From Methylococcaceae bacterium UBA6146 (GTDB taxonomy: Bacteria; Pseudomonadota; Gammaproteobacteria; Methylococcales; Methylomonadaceae): 64,000 nt of DNA. The number at the start of each line of letters is the position of its first letter. The first letter of the stretch is position 1. The DNA is taken from positions 62,001 to 126,000 of the forward strand of contig DIUY01000006.1 of assembly GCA_002422395.1 (NCBI GenBank). Direction: 5' to 3'. Shown piece by piece: positions 8,601 through 17,578 of this stretch. Made by a program: the position numbers and the translations under genes. The notes beneath the pieces were generated by a model. It was not told the origin of the DNA and ran no database searches. It saw only the letters and a program-made list of their open reading frames with translations.

Positions 8601-9260
8601 ATGTTTACGCAATGCCCTAACTGCCATCAAAAACAGTCGCTGACCGTAGAACAATTACGTAACAGTAAAGCAATTGTGCATTGTAAGCATTGCGCCATTA
8701 TGTTTGACGCACTCGAACTTATTGGCGAAACGCCAACCATCCCCACCGAGGAGGAAATCCGGCCGCTTCAAGGGCTGCCGTGGGAAAAAGCCGCATCGCC
8801 CGGCAAAACTTACTGGCGCACTGGCGTGTTTTTGGGCTTATTAGCATTAATCACGCAAGCCACTTATTTTGAAGGGTATGCGCTCAGCCAAAATTTAAGC
8901 GTCCGCCCAAGTCTTGAAAAGCTATGCCAACACCTTAATTGCCAACTGCCCGCTTACCAAAATCCCGATGAATTGACGGTGCTGCACGGTTCTTTAACCC
9001 CGTCATCCGACCAAAATTACGCGTTTCGGGCTATCATCAATAATCAGGCGGCTTTTGCCCAACCCTACCCGAACATTAAGCTGACTTTACTCGATTACAC
9101 CGGCAAGCCGTTTACCCACAGAATTTTTGCGCCGCAGGATTATCTGCCGCAACCGTCCAAAACAATTGCCATGGCGGCCGATGCAACCCTGAACATCAAC
9201 CTACCAATAGCTGCGACCAAAAACCCTATTGGCGGCTATACTTTTGAGCTTACTTATTAA
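8601..9260 (+). CDS. Zinc-ribbon and DUF3426 membrane protein
   Basis: A 219-residue protein of unknown function. The N-terminus carries an MJ0042-type zinc ribbon with two pairs of cysteines (CPNC at about 5-8 and CKHC at about 27-30). One transmembrane helix follows near residues 75-95 (GVFLGLLALI), and the rest, about 110 residues, matches the DUF3426 pattern, probably periplasmic. The start at 8601 is chosen because it places the zinc ribbon at the very N-terminus and leaves 4 bp after prmA; the longer frame from 8529 would overlap prmA. The zinc ribbon plus DUF3426 pair is usual directly after prmA. Its role is not established. Confidence 0.85.
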   Translation: MFTQCPNCHQKQSLTVEQLRNSKAIVHCKHCAIMFDALELIGETPTIPTEEEIRPLQGLPWEKAASPGKTYWRTGVFLGLLALITQATYFEGYALSQNLSVRPSLEKLCQHLNCQLPAYQNPDELTVLHGSLTPSSDQNYAFRAIINNQAAFAQPYPNIKLTLLDYTGKPFTHRIFAPQDYLPQPSKTIAMAADATLNINLPIAATKNPIGGYTFELTY

Positions 9261-9262
9261 TT

Positions 9263-10459
9263 ATGCCGCACCCCATACTGTATTTAAAAAAACACGAAGA
9301 CCAACGCCTGCGCAAAGGCCATTTATGGGTTTTCAGCAACGAAATTGACGCCCAACGTTCGCCACTGGATGCTTTTGCGCCGGGTGAACTGGTGCAAATA
9401 CACAGTAGCGACGGCAAAGCTATGGGCAGCGCTTACGTCAATCCGCAAGCGCTGATTTGTGCACGGCTGCTGTCGCGAAAAGCCAACCTAAAGTTTGGCG
9501 GCAATTTTTTCAAAGAACGCCTGACGACTGCCCTGGCCTTGCGCGAGAAGCTTTTTAGCAAACCTTATTACCGGCTGGTGTTTGGTGAAAGCGACGGCCT
9601 ACCCGGCTTGGTCATCGACCGCTTCGGCCCTGTGCTCTCCTTGCAAATAACCACGGCGGGCATGGAACAGCGCAAGGAAATCCTGTGCGCCGTGCTTATC
9701 GAACTATTGGCGCCTGACGCCATCATCGTAAAAAATGATAACGGCCAGCGGCAACTGGAAGGCCTAAGCTTGGAATCGGAGCTAGTCTACGGCATCCTCC
9801 CTGACCCGCTCATCATTGAAGAGAACGGCGCCCGATTTAAAATAGACATTGTCAATGGCCAAAAAACCGGTTGGTTTTATGACCACCGCAGTAGCCGTGC
9901 ACAATTGGCGGGCATGGCAAAAAACCAGCGCGTCCTGGATTTGTTTTCTTATACCGGCGCGTGGGCAATCCCCGCCGCCATGGCCGGTGCCGCTGAGGTC
10001 ACTTGCGTTGATGCCTCGGAAGGCGCATTGGCACTAGCCCAAGAAAATGCCGTGCTTAATCAGGTTGGACAGACCATGCAGTTTGTCCGTAGCGATGTGT
10101 TCGAATATCTAAAACAGGCGCGTCTGGACAACCAGCTTTATGACATCATAATACTGGATCCGCCCGCGCTGATTAAACGCAAAAAGGATTTCAAACAAGG
10201 TTACGAGGCTTACCGGAGATTAAATCACCTGGCCTTGCAGGTTTTGGCAAAAAATGGCATCTTGGTTTCGGCATCCTGCTCTTTCCACCTAAGCCGTGAC
10301 AATCTGCATGAATTGTTACGCTCGTCAGGACGCCATATAGACCGCCACCTAGTGTTTTTTGCCGAAGGTGGGCAAGGGCCGGATCATCCTATCGACCCGG
10401 CAGTGCCTGAAACAAACTATTTAAAAACTTTTTTTTGCTCAGTATCGCCCAGCTTATAA
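9263..10459 (+). CDS. rlmI: 23S rRNA (cytosine-C5) methyltransferase RlmI-like
   Basis: RlmI makes 5-methylcytosine at position 1962 of 23S rRNA. The 398-residue protein has an N-terminal PUA domain (LRKGHLWVFSNEID near residue 15), then a Rossmann methyltransferase domain with DLFSYTGAWAIPAA, VDASEGAL, the catalytic-site motif LDPPALIK and SASCSFHLSRD. It begins 3 bp after the zinc-ribbon gene and 17 bp before the metal-binding cassette, so all may share a transcript. The family assignment is firm. RlmI and its paralogue RlmK-type domain are distinguished by length, and here there is only one methyltransferase domain. Confidence 0.9.
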   Translation: MPHPILYLKKHEDQRLRKGHLWVFSNEIDAQRSPLDAFAPGELVQIHSSDGKAMGSAYVNPQALICARLLSRKANLKFGGNFFKERLTTALALREKLFSKPYYRLVFGESDGLPGLVIDRFGPVLSLQITTAGMEQRKEILCAVLIELLAPDAIIVKNDNGQRQLEGLSLESELVYGILPDPLIIEENGARFKIDIVNGQKTGWFYDHRSSRAQLAGMAKNQRVLDLFSYTGAWAIPAAMAGAAEVTCVDASEGALALAQENAVLNQVGQTMQFVRSDVFEYLKQARLDNQLYDIIILDPPALIKRKKDFKQGYEAYRRLNHLALQVLAKNGILVSASCSFHLSRDNLHELLRSSGRHIDRHLVFFAEGGQGPDHPIDPAVPETNYLKTFFCSVSPSL

Positions 10460-10475
10460 CGCCAAAAATCACTTT

Positions 10476-10676
10476 ATGGCCAATAAAAAACCCCAAGAAA
10501 GCTGCGCTCTTTGCGGCCTACCCGTTGAAATAAAGGGATTTACCCTGATAGCCGACAATAGGGAAGAGAAGTTCTGCTGCGCGGGCTGTTTGAGCATTTA
10601 TCAGCTGTTTAATGACCATAACGACACTATAACAATAATTGACACACCACCCGACAATGAGGATAAAGACCAATGA
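10476..10676 (+). CDS. Stand-alone metal-binding domain protein (P-type ATPase N-terminal type)
   Basis: A 66-residue protein with two cysteine pairs, CALC (10-13) and FCCAGC (about 33-37), arranged as in the metal-binding domain at the N-terminus of CcoI/FixI copper ATPases (ATPase_cat_bd type). Here it stands alone, with no ATPase attached. An acidic tail ends the protein (DNEDKDQ). It overlaps the next gene by 4 bp and is therefore probably translated together with it. I infer a copper or other soft-metal handling role from the domain only. No Shine-Dalgarno site is obvious before the ATG, so translation may be coupled to rlmI 17 bp upstream. Confidence 0.75.
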   Translation: MANKKPQESCALCGLPVEIKGFTLIADNREEKFCCAGCLSIYQLFNDHNDTITIIDTPPDNEDKDQ

Positions 10677-11215
10677 AAGCCTGCGATTCCTGTAGTAACA
10701 GCCGAGTTCAAATCGGTAAAAACCATAACAACATGCCTGTCTGGAAGCGGGCTGTCGGCATGATTCTGGTTTATCTGCCTATCCTGACCTTGCCGTTTGT
10801 AATTTTAAGCGCCTATATGACCTACTATCACCTGCGTTTTGTTGGCGCCGAAAACCTTAAAACGTGGTCCGATTATCTTCCCAACCGCGCCAGCTACCGC
10901 TACTCCTACCAAACCCAAATCACGATGAACCCTTCTTTCCAACCCAGCTTGTCACAATACAAATGGTTCTGGATAGCCAACTGCACCTGGTATTGCCCGT
11001 ATAGCGTCGCCTTATTCGAATGGCATGCCTACCTGGTCAAAATCGTTGAAAACTGGTGGTGTCCGTTCGGGCATGGCAAAAAAGAAACCTACAGCAATGC
11101 CCCAATTGACAAATCATTCTGGCATATCTACCCCGCTGACGTTGTCAAATTGACTGACGAAGACCGTGACAACCCTATCTGGAACGACCCTGAAGCAGAC
11201 TCTCCAGAATCATAA
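10673..11215 (+). CDS. Unrecognised membrane-anchored protein
   Basis: A 180-residue protein I cannot assign to a named family. A CDSC pair lies at residues 3-6, one strong transmembrane segment at about 27-50 (ILVYLPILTLPFVILSAYM), and the remainder is unusually rich in Trp, Tyr and Pro, with isolated cysteines in NCTWYCPY and WWCPFGHG. The tail is acidic. It overlaps the 66-residue metal-binding gene by 4 bp (ATGA), which argues for a joint function, perhaps metal or haem handling at the membrane. No signal peptidase site is evident. Codon use and base composition match the neighbours, so recent acquisition is not indicated. Confidence 0.7.
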   Translation: MKACDSCSNSRVQIGKNHNNMPVWKRAVGMILVYLPILTLPFVILSAYMTYYHLRFVGAENLKTWSDYLPNRASYRYSYQTQITMNPSFQPSLSQYKWFWIANCTWYCPYSVALFEWHAYLVKIVENWWCPFGHGKKETYSNAPIDKSFWHIYPADVVKLTDEDRDNPIWNDPEADSPES

Positions 11216-11228
11216 CGCTGCATTAAAC

Positions 11229-11255
11229 CAGCAGCGACAAGCATAATCGCTGCTG
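11229..11255 (+). terminator. Hairpin between the membrane-protein gene and dusB
   Basis: A perfect 9-bp stem (CAGCAGCGA with TCGCTGCTG) and a 9-nt loop start 14 bp after the stop at 11215 and end 65 bp before the dusB ATG. It is followed by AAAATTT rather than a clean T-run, so it may act as a weak terminator, an attenuator or an RNA-end stabiliser. Confidence 0.5.
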
Positions 11256-11319
11256 AAAATTTATGCGTTTTAAGGTATCATTAGCGCCCTTTTCGTGTTC
11301 GCTAGCCTTAAGGCAAACC

Positions 11320-12300
11320 ATGCAGATAGGCCATTACCAACTACCTAACAATCTTATACTCGCGCCAATGGCGGGGATTACTGACCGCCCTTTTCGGGAG
11401 CTGTGCAAGCAATTTGGCGCAGGCATGGCTGTGTCTGAAATGGTGGCCTCGAATCCGGCGTTACAAGCCCATAAACGCACTCTATTAAAAGCCGACCATA
11501 GCGACGACACCGGAATACGCTCAGTACAAATACTAGGCACTGATCCTGGACAAATGGCGGATGCCGCGCTGATTAACGTCCGGCGCGGCGCACAAATCAT
11601 TGACATCAATATGGGCTGCCCAGCCAAGAAAGTCTGCTCGGTCGCGGCAGGCTCGGCACTTTTAAAAGACGAAGCGTTAGTCAGACAAATTCTTGAGACC
11701 GTCGTGAACGCTGTTGATGTGCCGGTCACGCTAAAAATACGCACCGGCTGGGATTTGCACAACCGTAATGCCGTCAATATCGCCAAAATTGCCGAGAACG
11801 CCGGCATTGCTGCGTTAACTGTGCATGGCCGGACCCGCGCCTGCAAGTTTGAGGGTCAGGCTGAACATGAAACCGTCAAGCAGGTTAAGCAATCAGTCCG
11901 CATTCCGGTCATTGCCAACGGCGACATAGACTCGCCGGAAACGGCCCGACAGGTGCTTGAGGCAACCGGCGCCGATGCCATCATGATAGGCAGGGCGGCA
12001 CAGGGAAACCCTTGGTTGTTCGGCCAGATCAGCCATTTTCTTGAGACGGGAAAACACCTTAAAAAACCCGGCGCCACAGAGATACACAACGCATTGGCCA
12101 GCCACCTGGAAAAACTCTACAGTTTTTATGGTAATGTCACAGGTGTGAGAATGGCCAGAAAACATATCGGTTGGTATTTTAAGCAACTTGATGTAATCCC
12201 GGCCCACATAAAAAACGCCATCAACCAAGCCAACGAGCCATCAGAGCAAATAAAACGGGTACAGGCTGCTTTTGGTTTTTTAACGCCCCCATTTAACTAA
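11320..12300 (+). CDS. dusB: tRNA-dihydrouridine synthase DusB
   Basis: DusB is an FMN enzyme that reduces uridine to dihydrouridine in the tRNA D-loop. From the ATG at 11320 (MQIGHYQLPNN) the product is 326 residues, as usual. Motifs are LAPMAGITDRPFR near residue 12, DINMGCPAKKVC with the catalytic cysteine, HGRTR and ANGDIDSPE. The frame reaches an upstream ATG at 11263, but the extra 19 residues do not look like DusB. The stop overlaps the start of fis by one base, the classical dusB-fis operon. Confidence 0.95.
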   Translation: MQIGHYQLPNNLILAPMAGITDRPFRELCKQFGAGMAVSEMVASNPALQAHKRTLLKADHSDDTGIRSVQILGTDPGQMADAALINVRRGAQIIDINMGCPAKKVCSVAAGSALLKDEALVRQILETVVNAVDVPVTLKIRTGWDLHNRNAVNIAKIAENAGIAALTVHGRTRACKFEGQAEHETVKQVKQSVRIPVIANGDIDSPETARQVLEATGADAIMIGRAAQGNPWLFGQISHFLETGKHLKKPGATEIHNALASHLEKLYSFYGNVTGVRMARKHIGWYFKQLDVIPAHIKNAINQANEPSEQIKRVQAAFGFLTPPFN

Positions 12301-12569
12301 TGCCGGTTCTGCATCCTATGGAAACAATTAATAAAAACGCCCCTATCCCTTTGTCTGTGTACGTCAAACAGAGCATGGAAGTTTATTTTTCCCAGCTAAG
12401 CGATCACGACGCCGTAAATCTGCATGCGCTGGTCATCAGTGAAGTTGAAAAACCCTTGCTCGAAGTGGCTCTCGCGCATTCGGGGCACAATCAAACCAAA
12501 ACCGCCAAAGTGCTGGGGCTAAGCCGCAGCACGTTACGTAAGAAATTGGAACTGTACGGGATTTCTTAA
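12300..12569 (+). CDS. fis: DNA-binding protein Fis
   Basis: A nucleoid protein that bends DNA and activates rRNA and other growth-related promoters. The product is up to 89 residues. The C-terminal helix-turn-helix is clear: HNQTKTAKVLGLSRSTLRKKLELYG. The ATG at 12300 overlaps the dusB stop; an alternative ATG is at 12318. The N-terminal beta-hairpin arm is shorter than in E. coli, a common state outside the enterics. The dusB-fis arrangement supports the call strongly. Confidence 0.94.
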   Translation: MPVLHPMETINKNAPIPLSVYVKQSMEVYFSQLSDHDAVNLHALVISEVEKPLLEVALAHSGHNQTKTAKVLGLSRSTLRKKLELYGIS

Positions 12570-12596
12570 GGCTTAGGCCATAAATCCCTTAGCCTT
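12568..12596. terminator. Hairpin between convergent fis and SPOR gene
   Basis: An imperfect inverted repeat (AAGGCTTAGG and CCCTTAGCCTT, nearly complementary) begins inside the fis stop codon. It sits between convergent genes and could terminate either transcript. There is no strong T-run, so the assignment is tentative. Confidence 0.4.
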
Positions 12597-12625
12597 CTCA
12601 GCAATTATCGCGGCCATGCGGTCGC

Positions 12626-13255
12626 CTAACGTTTTGTATTTTTCGGTGCGTTGAAAGACTCGGTGACTATCGCATCAATGCCGTTTTTCCTTAAACGGTT
12701 CCTGATAATATCCACACTGCCCATTTGCGTGTAAGGGCCTAGCTTGACCCGGTAGCCCACCGCATCGCCTATTTTGGCCTTTTCAACTTTGGATTCAATT
12801 CCCATCAAGGCAAGCTTTGCCCGTAACTGATCGGCTTCTTTCAATGATTTGAAAGACCCTGCCTGCATGACATAGCGGCTTTCTTTCGCTTTGCCTACGC
12901 GCTCTTCGCGGGAGCGCGTCTTGATTTCATGCTCAGGGACAACAACTTCTTTATCAGGCAGAACGGTATAAAATTCAAAATGTGGCGGTTTAGGTTTGGC
13001 TTCCTCCGCTGGCTTAGCAGGCGGTGATTTTTTTGGCGCAGCTCCGGCCGACTTTTCAGTATTGGCTGCTGAAGACACTGGCGTATCCGGCGTATCCGAC
13101 TGATTGTCGCCATTGACGCGCAGATAAATTAGGAAGGCGATGAACAAGATGACAAGCGCGGCAACCAACACCCACCGCCAAGCCCCAACCACCGTTGGCG
13201 GGCGACGGCCCTTTTTTTTCGATTGTTGTCCCCGTGGCTTATAGTCTCTGGCCAT
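12626..13255 (-). CDS. SPOR-domain cell division protein (FtsN-like)
   Basis: A 209-residue membrane protein with the topology of FtsN: a short basic cytosolic tail (KKKGRRPP), one transmembrane helix at about 28-46 (WVLVAALVILFIAFLIYL), a Pro/Lys/Ala-rich periplasmic linker and a C-terminal SPOR domain (about 125-205) starting YVMQAGSF. SPOR domains bind denuded septal peptidoglycan. The start is the ATG at 13255, which overlaps the argS stop in TGATG; a GTG lies one codon earlier. It directly follows argS, the usual place for this gene in gammaproteobacteria. Whether it is the functional FtsN or a paralogue cannot be settled here. Confidence 0.85.
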   Translation of the reverse strand: MARDYKPRGQQSKKKGRRPPTVVGAWRWVLVAALVILFIAFLIYLRVNGDNQSDTPDTPVSSAANTEKSAGAAPKKSPPAKPAEEAKPKPPHFEFYTVLPDKEVVVPEHEIKTRSREERVGKAKESRYVMQAGSFKSLKEADQLRAKLALMGIESKVEKAKIGDAVGYRVKLGPYTQMGSVDIIRNRLRKNGIDAIVTESFNAPKNTKR

Positions 13256-15015
13256 CACATTGACTCAGGGGCATTGACACCTAACAAGCCCAGCCCGTTT
13301 GCCAGCACTTGTTTCACCGCGCCAATCAAATTGAGCCTGGCATCACGCAAACCGGTATCTTCCACAAGAAATTGGTGGGCGTTATAGTAGGTGTGGAACT
13401 CATGCGCTAACTCACGCAAATAATGGATCAGCTGATGCGGTTCGTGCTGCAAGGCGGCACGCTCAAGCAACTCAGGATAACGCGCCAGCCTCGACATCAG
13501 CGCCGTTTCATGTTCTTCCACCAATCGCTCCAGGCTCTCCATACCTAACAACAAATTCCTTTCCCAGCCTTTCTCATCGAGCTGGCGGAAGACGCTGCAC
13601 ACCCTGGCATAAGCGTACTGGACATAAAAAACAGGGTTTTCATTGGATTTTGACGTGGCAAGCTTCAAATCAAAATCCATGTGCTGCTCCGACCGGCGCA
13701 TCACATAAAAAAAGCGTGAGGCATCCTTACCGACTTCATTGCGCAATTGCCGCAACGTGACAAACTCACCCGAACGTGTGGACATCTGCACTTTTTCGTC
13801 ACCGCGATACAGCGTCGCAAACTGCACCAGCAATACTGTCAGTTTAGATTCATCCGCACCTAATGCCTGCATGGCCGCCCTAACCCTAGGGATATAACCA
13901 TGATGATCGGCGCCCCAAATATCAATAATCTGCTCAAAACCACGCTCCAACTTATTGTGGTGGTAGGCAATATCGGAGGCGAAATAAGTATATTGGCCAT
14001 TTTCGCGCACGACCACACGGTCTTTTTCGTCGCCTAGCTGACTGGAAGCGAACCAAGTCGCACCGTCCAGCTCGTAGAGATAGCCGCCCGCCCGCAAGCG
14101 TTCCAAAGCTTTTTCGACCGAACCGTCATCCATGAGCTGGCGCTCTGAAAACCATTGCTGATAATCAACACCGAACTCATGAAGATCCGCCTTAATGTCG
14201 TCCAAGATATTGTTTAAACCTATCTGAAAAAAATCCAGATACAGCGATGTGCCCAACAGGGTTTTGGCACGCGCAATCAGGGCATCGATATGCAGCTCTT
14301 TATCGCCGCCGAAGGGTTCGTCGGGCGGGATATTTTCCAGCACCAGCTCTACGGGCCGCCGGTATTCGTTATTGGCGTTTTTATGGATATCCCAAGCAAT
14401 GTCACGCACATATTCGCCACGATAACCGTTGCTGGGGAATGGCAGCACTTCGCCGCATTCTTCCAGATACCTCAACCAGATACTGGTCGCGAGGATATCC
14501 ATTTGCCGGCCTGCATCATTAACGTAATATTCACGGTGCACATCAAAGCCGACAGCTTTTAGCAAATCGGCAACCACCGAACCATACGCCGCACCACGGC
14601 CATGACCGACATGCAATGGTCCGGTGGGGTTTGCGGACACAAACTCGACCTGCACTTTTTTGCCTGCGCCCACTTGGCTTAAGCCAAATTTGCGGCCTTG
14701 GTCATGGATTTGTTTGATAATTTGGAACTGGGATTGGGTGTCAATAAAAAAATTGATGAATCCAGGGCCAGCCAATTCCACTTTGGTTACGGCACCGTCT
14801 TGAGGTAGCGCGGCAATAATCTTTTCTGCCAACTGCCGGGGATTTGATTTTGCAGGCTTTGCTAGGACTAGGGCGATATTTGATGCGAAATCACCGTGCT
14901 GTGGGTCACGGGTGCGTTCAACCGTAATGGTCTGGCTAATTTCCTGTTCTAAGACACCGTCTGCTTTGAGTTTTTCAACGGCTTGCAGGATAAGTTCCTC
15001 TATCTTTTGTTTCAT
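13255..15015 (-). CDS. argS: Arginyl-tRNA synthetase
   Basis: Charges tRNA-Arg. The 586-residue protein is of normal length, with the class I HIGH-type motif in TGPLHVGHGRGAA near residue 132, the AFASDIAYH region and MSTRSGEFVTL in place of a canonical KMSKS, which is usual for ArgRS. The C-terminal DALR anticodon-binding domain is present (about 470-586). The ATG at 15015 is preceded by a 196-bp gap to the divergent oxidase operon. The SPOR gene overlaps it downstream. Confidence 0.96.
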   Translation of the reverse strand: MKQKIEELILQAVEKLKADGVLEQEISQTITVERTRDPQHGDFASNIALVLAKPAKSNPRQLAEKIIAALPQDGAVTKVELAGPGFINFFIDTQSQFQIIKQIHDQGRKFGLSQVGAGKKVQVEFVSANPTGPLHVGHGRGAAYGSVVADLLKAVGFDVHREYYVNDAGRQMDILATSIWLRYLEECGEVLPFPSNGYRGEYVRDIAWDIHKNANNEYRRPVELVLENIPPDEPFGGDKELHIDALIARAKTLLGTSLYLDFFQIGLNNILDDIKADLHEFGVDYQQWFSERQLMDDGSVEKALERLRAGGYLYELDGATWFASSQLGDEKDRVVVRENGQYTYFASDIAYHHNKLERGFEQIIDIWGADHHGYIPRVRAAMQALGADESKLTVLLVQFATLYRGDEKVQMSTRSGEFVTLRQLRNEVGKDASRFFYVMRRSEQHMDFDLKLATSKSNENPVFYVQYAYARVCSVFRQLDEKGWERNLLLGMESLERLVEEHETALMSRLARYPELLERAALQHEPHQLIHYLRELAHEFHTYYNAHQFLVEDTGLRDARLNLIGAVKQVLANGLGLLGVNAPESM

Positions 15016-15211
15016 TGCTAGGCTGCGTTTGTCGGGTCAAATTTAGAGGCGTATTATCCATGAAAGCTAGGCGATTATCCATTCAAACAACGTCCAGTTA
15101 CCCGGCTCATTCGCCAAACTGACAAACCACGCTTTTAAACCTATAATGCCCGCACCACTTATAATGGTATTGATTAAAAATAAATAATTTAACGCGGTTA
15201 GAGAGGATAAT

Positions 15212-15355
15212 ATGAATCAAATAAGCGACGAAGACCGACAACGAATTCTCGAAAGCTCCCCTATTGGAACTTTTGCCCTAATGTCAGCAGTAATTGGCGG
15301 TATGGTTATTGCCTGGCTGTTTTTATATTACGGTGTGTTTTTACCACGAGGCTAA
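15212..15355 (+). CDS. ba3-type cytochrome oxidase small subunit (subunit IIa type)
   Basis: A 47-residue frame starting MNQISDEDRQRILESSPIG, preceded by a good ribosome site (GAGAGG, 7 bp before the ATG). It consists of a short polar N-terminus and a single transmembrane helix (about 21-42) and ends 8 bp before the subunit II gene. This matches the CbaD/subunit IIa protein of ba3 oxidases, which supplies the helix missing from the truncated subunit II. Identification rests on size, topology and position rather than on a strong motif. Confidence 0.8.
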   Translation: MNQISDEDRQRILESSPIGTFALMSAVIGGMVIAWLFLYYGVFLPRG

Positions 15356-15363
15356 GATTTTTT

Positions 15364-15954
15364 ATGCAAACAGAACCCTCAAAAAGCATCAATTACATAA
15401 AAGATTTATGCACCCAATTTAACGCTATCCATATTGACCCACTAGAGCGTAAATGGATTGCCATTTCGTTGATGATTGTTGGCCTTTTCGTCGGCATCAT
15501 TACGATAGACGCGCTGTTCCATGGCATAAACCCACCAAGCAAAGTTGAAACCATTGATTCCGCCAGCCTGCACCTTAGCGAAGAATTTGCTGAAGATAAC
15601 TTGGGCGTACAAGTCGATGACAAAGGCGCAATCACTATCCGCATGGTGGCCGGACGTTATTCTTTTTTTCCCAAACATATTGATGTGCCTGCCGAAACGC
15701 CGCTGACTTTCCGTTGGGTCAGCATGGACGTACTGCACGGCGTCCATATCCCCATGACTAACATGAGCACCATGATTGTGCCGGGTTATGTCGCAGAAAT
15801 CACCACCACCTTCCCAAAGCCTGGCGATTACCCGCTGCTTTGCAATGAATATTGCGGCTTGGGACATAACCACATGTGGAGCAATATTTCTGTAATCGCC
15901 AAAGAAGACTGGCACGCACCGACCAAATCTCAGGTTAAAGGAGAACAGCAATGA
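15364..15954 (+). CDS. cbaB: ba3-type cytochrome c oxidase subunit II
   Basis: The 196-residue subunit II has one transmembrane helix (about 37-57) and a periplasmic cupredoxin domain. The CuA site is complete: a His in LHGVHIP and the cluster C160-x-E162-x-C164-x3-H168-x2-M171. It accepts electrons from a soluble cytochrome, plausibly the dihaem protein encoded two genes downstream. Only one helix is present, as in the Thermus ba3 enzyme; the 47-residue protein upstream would complete the pair. Its stop overlaps subunit I by 4 bp. Confidence 0.92.
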   Translation: MQTEPSKSINYIKDLCTQFNAIHIDPLERKWIAISLMIVGLFVGIITIDALFHGINPPSKVETIDSASLHLSEEFAEDNLGVQVDDKGAITIRMVAGRYSFFPKHIDVPAETPLTFRWVSMDVLHGVHIPMTNMSTMIVPGYVAEITTTFPKPGDYPLLCNEYCGLGHNHMWSNISVIAKEDWHAPTKSQVKGEQQ

Positions 15955-17576
15955 ATGATGCCGCCGAAAAAAAACTGGCCTTAAGCCATTTCTGGGTGGC
16001 GTTTGCCGCCTTTATTTTGGCTTGTTTTATGGGGGAATACCAAGTGCTGGAACGCAGCGGCTTTATCCCGGCGCTAGACTCCGCGCCGGTTTATTTTGCT
16101 TCTGTGAGTACACATGGCGTGTTGATGGCATTTGTCCTCACCACCTTTTTTATCATGGGCTTTGGTTATACGGTTGCTGCGGCTAGCCTAAAGCAACCGG
16201 TCTGGAACAAGCCACTCGCTTGGCTTGGCTTTTGGGTCGCGTTGGTCGGCGTGGTTTTGGCCGCCATTCCGCTATTGGCCGGCAAAGCGTCGGTGCTTTA
16301 CACGTTTTACCCGCCGATTGTCGCCCATGCCGCATTCTACATTGGCGCGACCTTGTTGGTGGTAGGCTCTTGGGCATGGTGTGCCATTATGCTGATGACT
16401 TTCAACCAATGGAAAAAAACCAACCCTGGGCAGGCCGTACCGCTGGCCATGTTCGCCACCGCCATGAACGCCCTGTTATGGCTGTGGACGAGCGCGGGCG
16501 TGGCGTTGGAAGTGCTGTTCCAATTGATACCGTTCTCATTAGGTTGGATTGACACCATCGACCCAGGCTTGGCGCGCACTTTGTTCGCGTGGACCTTACA
16601 CCCTATCGTTTATTTTTGGCTGATTCCCGCCTACACCGCGTTTTATGTGTTTGTGCCAAAACAAGCGGGCGGCTTTTTGTTCAGTGACGAAATGGCGCGG
16701 ATTGCCTTCATCGTGCTTGCCGTATTCGCCCTGCCCATCGGTTTCCACCATTTGTATATGGACCCTGAGCAGGCTCAAGGCTGGAAATTGCTGCATGGCA
16801 TCGGCACGTTCGTCGTGGCATTACCTACTTTAGTCACCGGCTTTACCGTAATCGCTTCGCTAGAAATTGCCGGACGCCTGCGTGGCGGTAAAGGCTTGTT
16901 TGGCTGGATACTTACCCTGCCGTGGGACAACACCATGGTGTTGTCGGTCATTTTATCTTTGTTGATGCTGATTTTTGGCGGCTTTGGCGGTATCGTCAAC
17001 GCCAGTTATGCCATGAACGCCATGATCCACAACACCGCATGGGTGCCTGGGCATTTCCATTTAATCTTTGGCGGCACAACCATTATTATGTACTTCGCCA
17101 TCGCCTACTATTTGTGGCCGATACTGGCAGGCAAGCCGCTGTTTTCAAAGCCAATGGCCCTAACCCAGTTATGGCTGTGGTTTATCGGCATGGTCATTTT
17201 AACCACCCCTTGGCATATCTTAGGCTTGTTAGGCCAACCGCGCCGCATTTCCAGCGTGGTTTATAACAACTTACTGACATTGGCTTGGAAACCTTACGAA
17301 CTGGCAATGATTTTTGGCGGTTTGGTGTTGTTAGGGTCGGCGTGTTTGTTTATTTATAACTTGGTTAAAACCCAACTCAATCCCGTTTCAGAAGACTTTG
17401 CCGAAACCATTGAATTTGCCGGGACACACCATGCGCCGGCGCCAATGCCGGAGTATTTGAACAGCCTTGGCCTATGGAATAAAGTCATTGCCGTGTTAAT
17501 GGCGATTAGCTTTGGCTTTCCAATTTTGCAATTCTTCTTTATGAAAACATTTGGCTCAAGCGCGTGGGGATATTAA
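15951..17576 (+). CDS. cbaA: ba3-type (family B) cytochrome c oxidase subunit I
   Basis: The 541-residue catalytic subunit reduces oxygen at a haem-CuB centre. Haem and copper ligands can be read: H55 in STHGVLMAF (low-spin haem), His and Tyr in LHPIVYFWLIPAY near 219 (CuB and the cross-linked tyrosine), GFHHLYMDPE near 265 (two CuB His) and VPGHFHLIFGG near 368 (haem pair). About 13 helices are visible. The Glu of helix VI used in family A oxidases is absent, consistent with family B. Such enzymes bind oxygen tightly and can also reduce nitric oxide. The operon continues with a cytochrome. Confidence 0.95.
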   Translation: MNDAAEKKLALSHFWVAFAAFILACFMGEYQVLERSGFIPALDSAPVYFASVSTHGVLMAFVLTTFFIMGFGYTVAAASLKQPVWNKPLAWLGFWVALVGVVLAAIPLLAGKASVLYTFYPPIVAHAAFYIGATLLVVGSWAWCAIMLMTFNQWKKTNPGQAVPLAMFATAMNALLWLWTSAGVALEVLFQLIPFSLGWIDTIDPGLARTLFAWTLHPIVYFWLIPAYTAFYVFVPKQAGGFLFSDEMARIAFIVLAVFALPIGFHHLYMDPEQAQGWKLLHGIGTFVVALPTLVTGFTVIASLEIAGRLRGGKGLFGWILTLPWDNTMVLSVILSLLMLIFGGFGGIVNASYAMNAMIHNTAWVPGHFHLIFGGTTIIMYFAIAYYLWPILAGKPLFSKPMALTQLWLWFIGMVILTTPWHILGLLGQPRRISSVVYNNLLTLAWKPYELAMIFGGLVLLGSACLFIYNLVKTQLNPVSEDFAETIEFAGTHHAPAPMPEYLNSLGLWNKVIAVLMAISFGFPILQFFFMKTFGSSAWGY

Positions 17577-17578
17577 TC

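Noticed and set aside
15442..15951. 169-codon minus-strand frame over the subunit II gene
   Set aside because: Antisense shadow of a gene with a complete CuA site.
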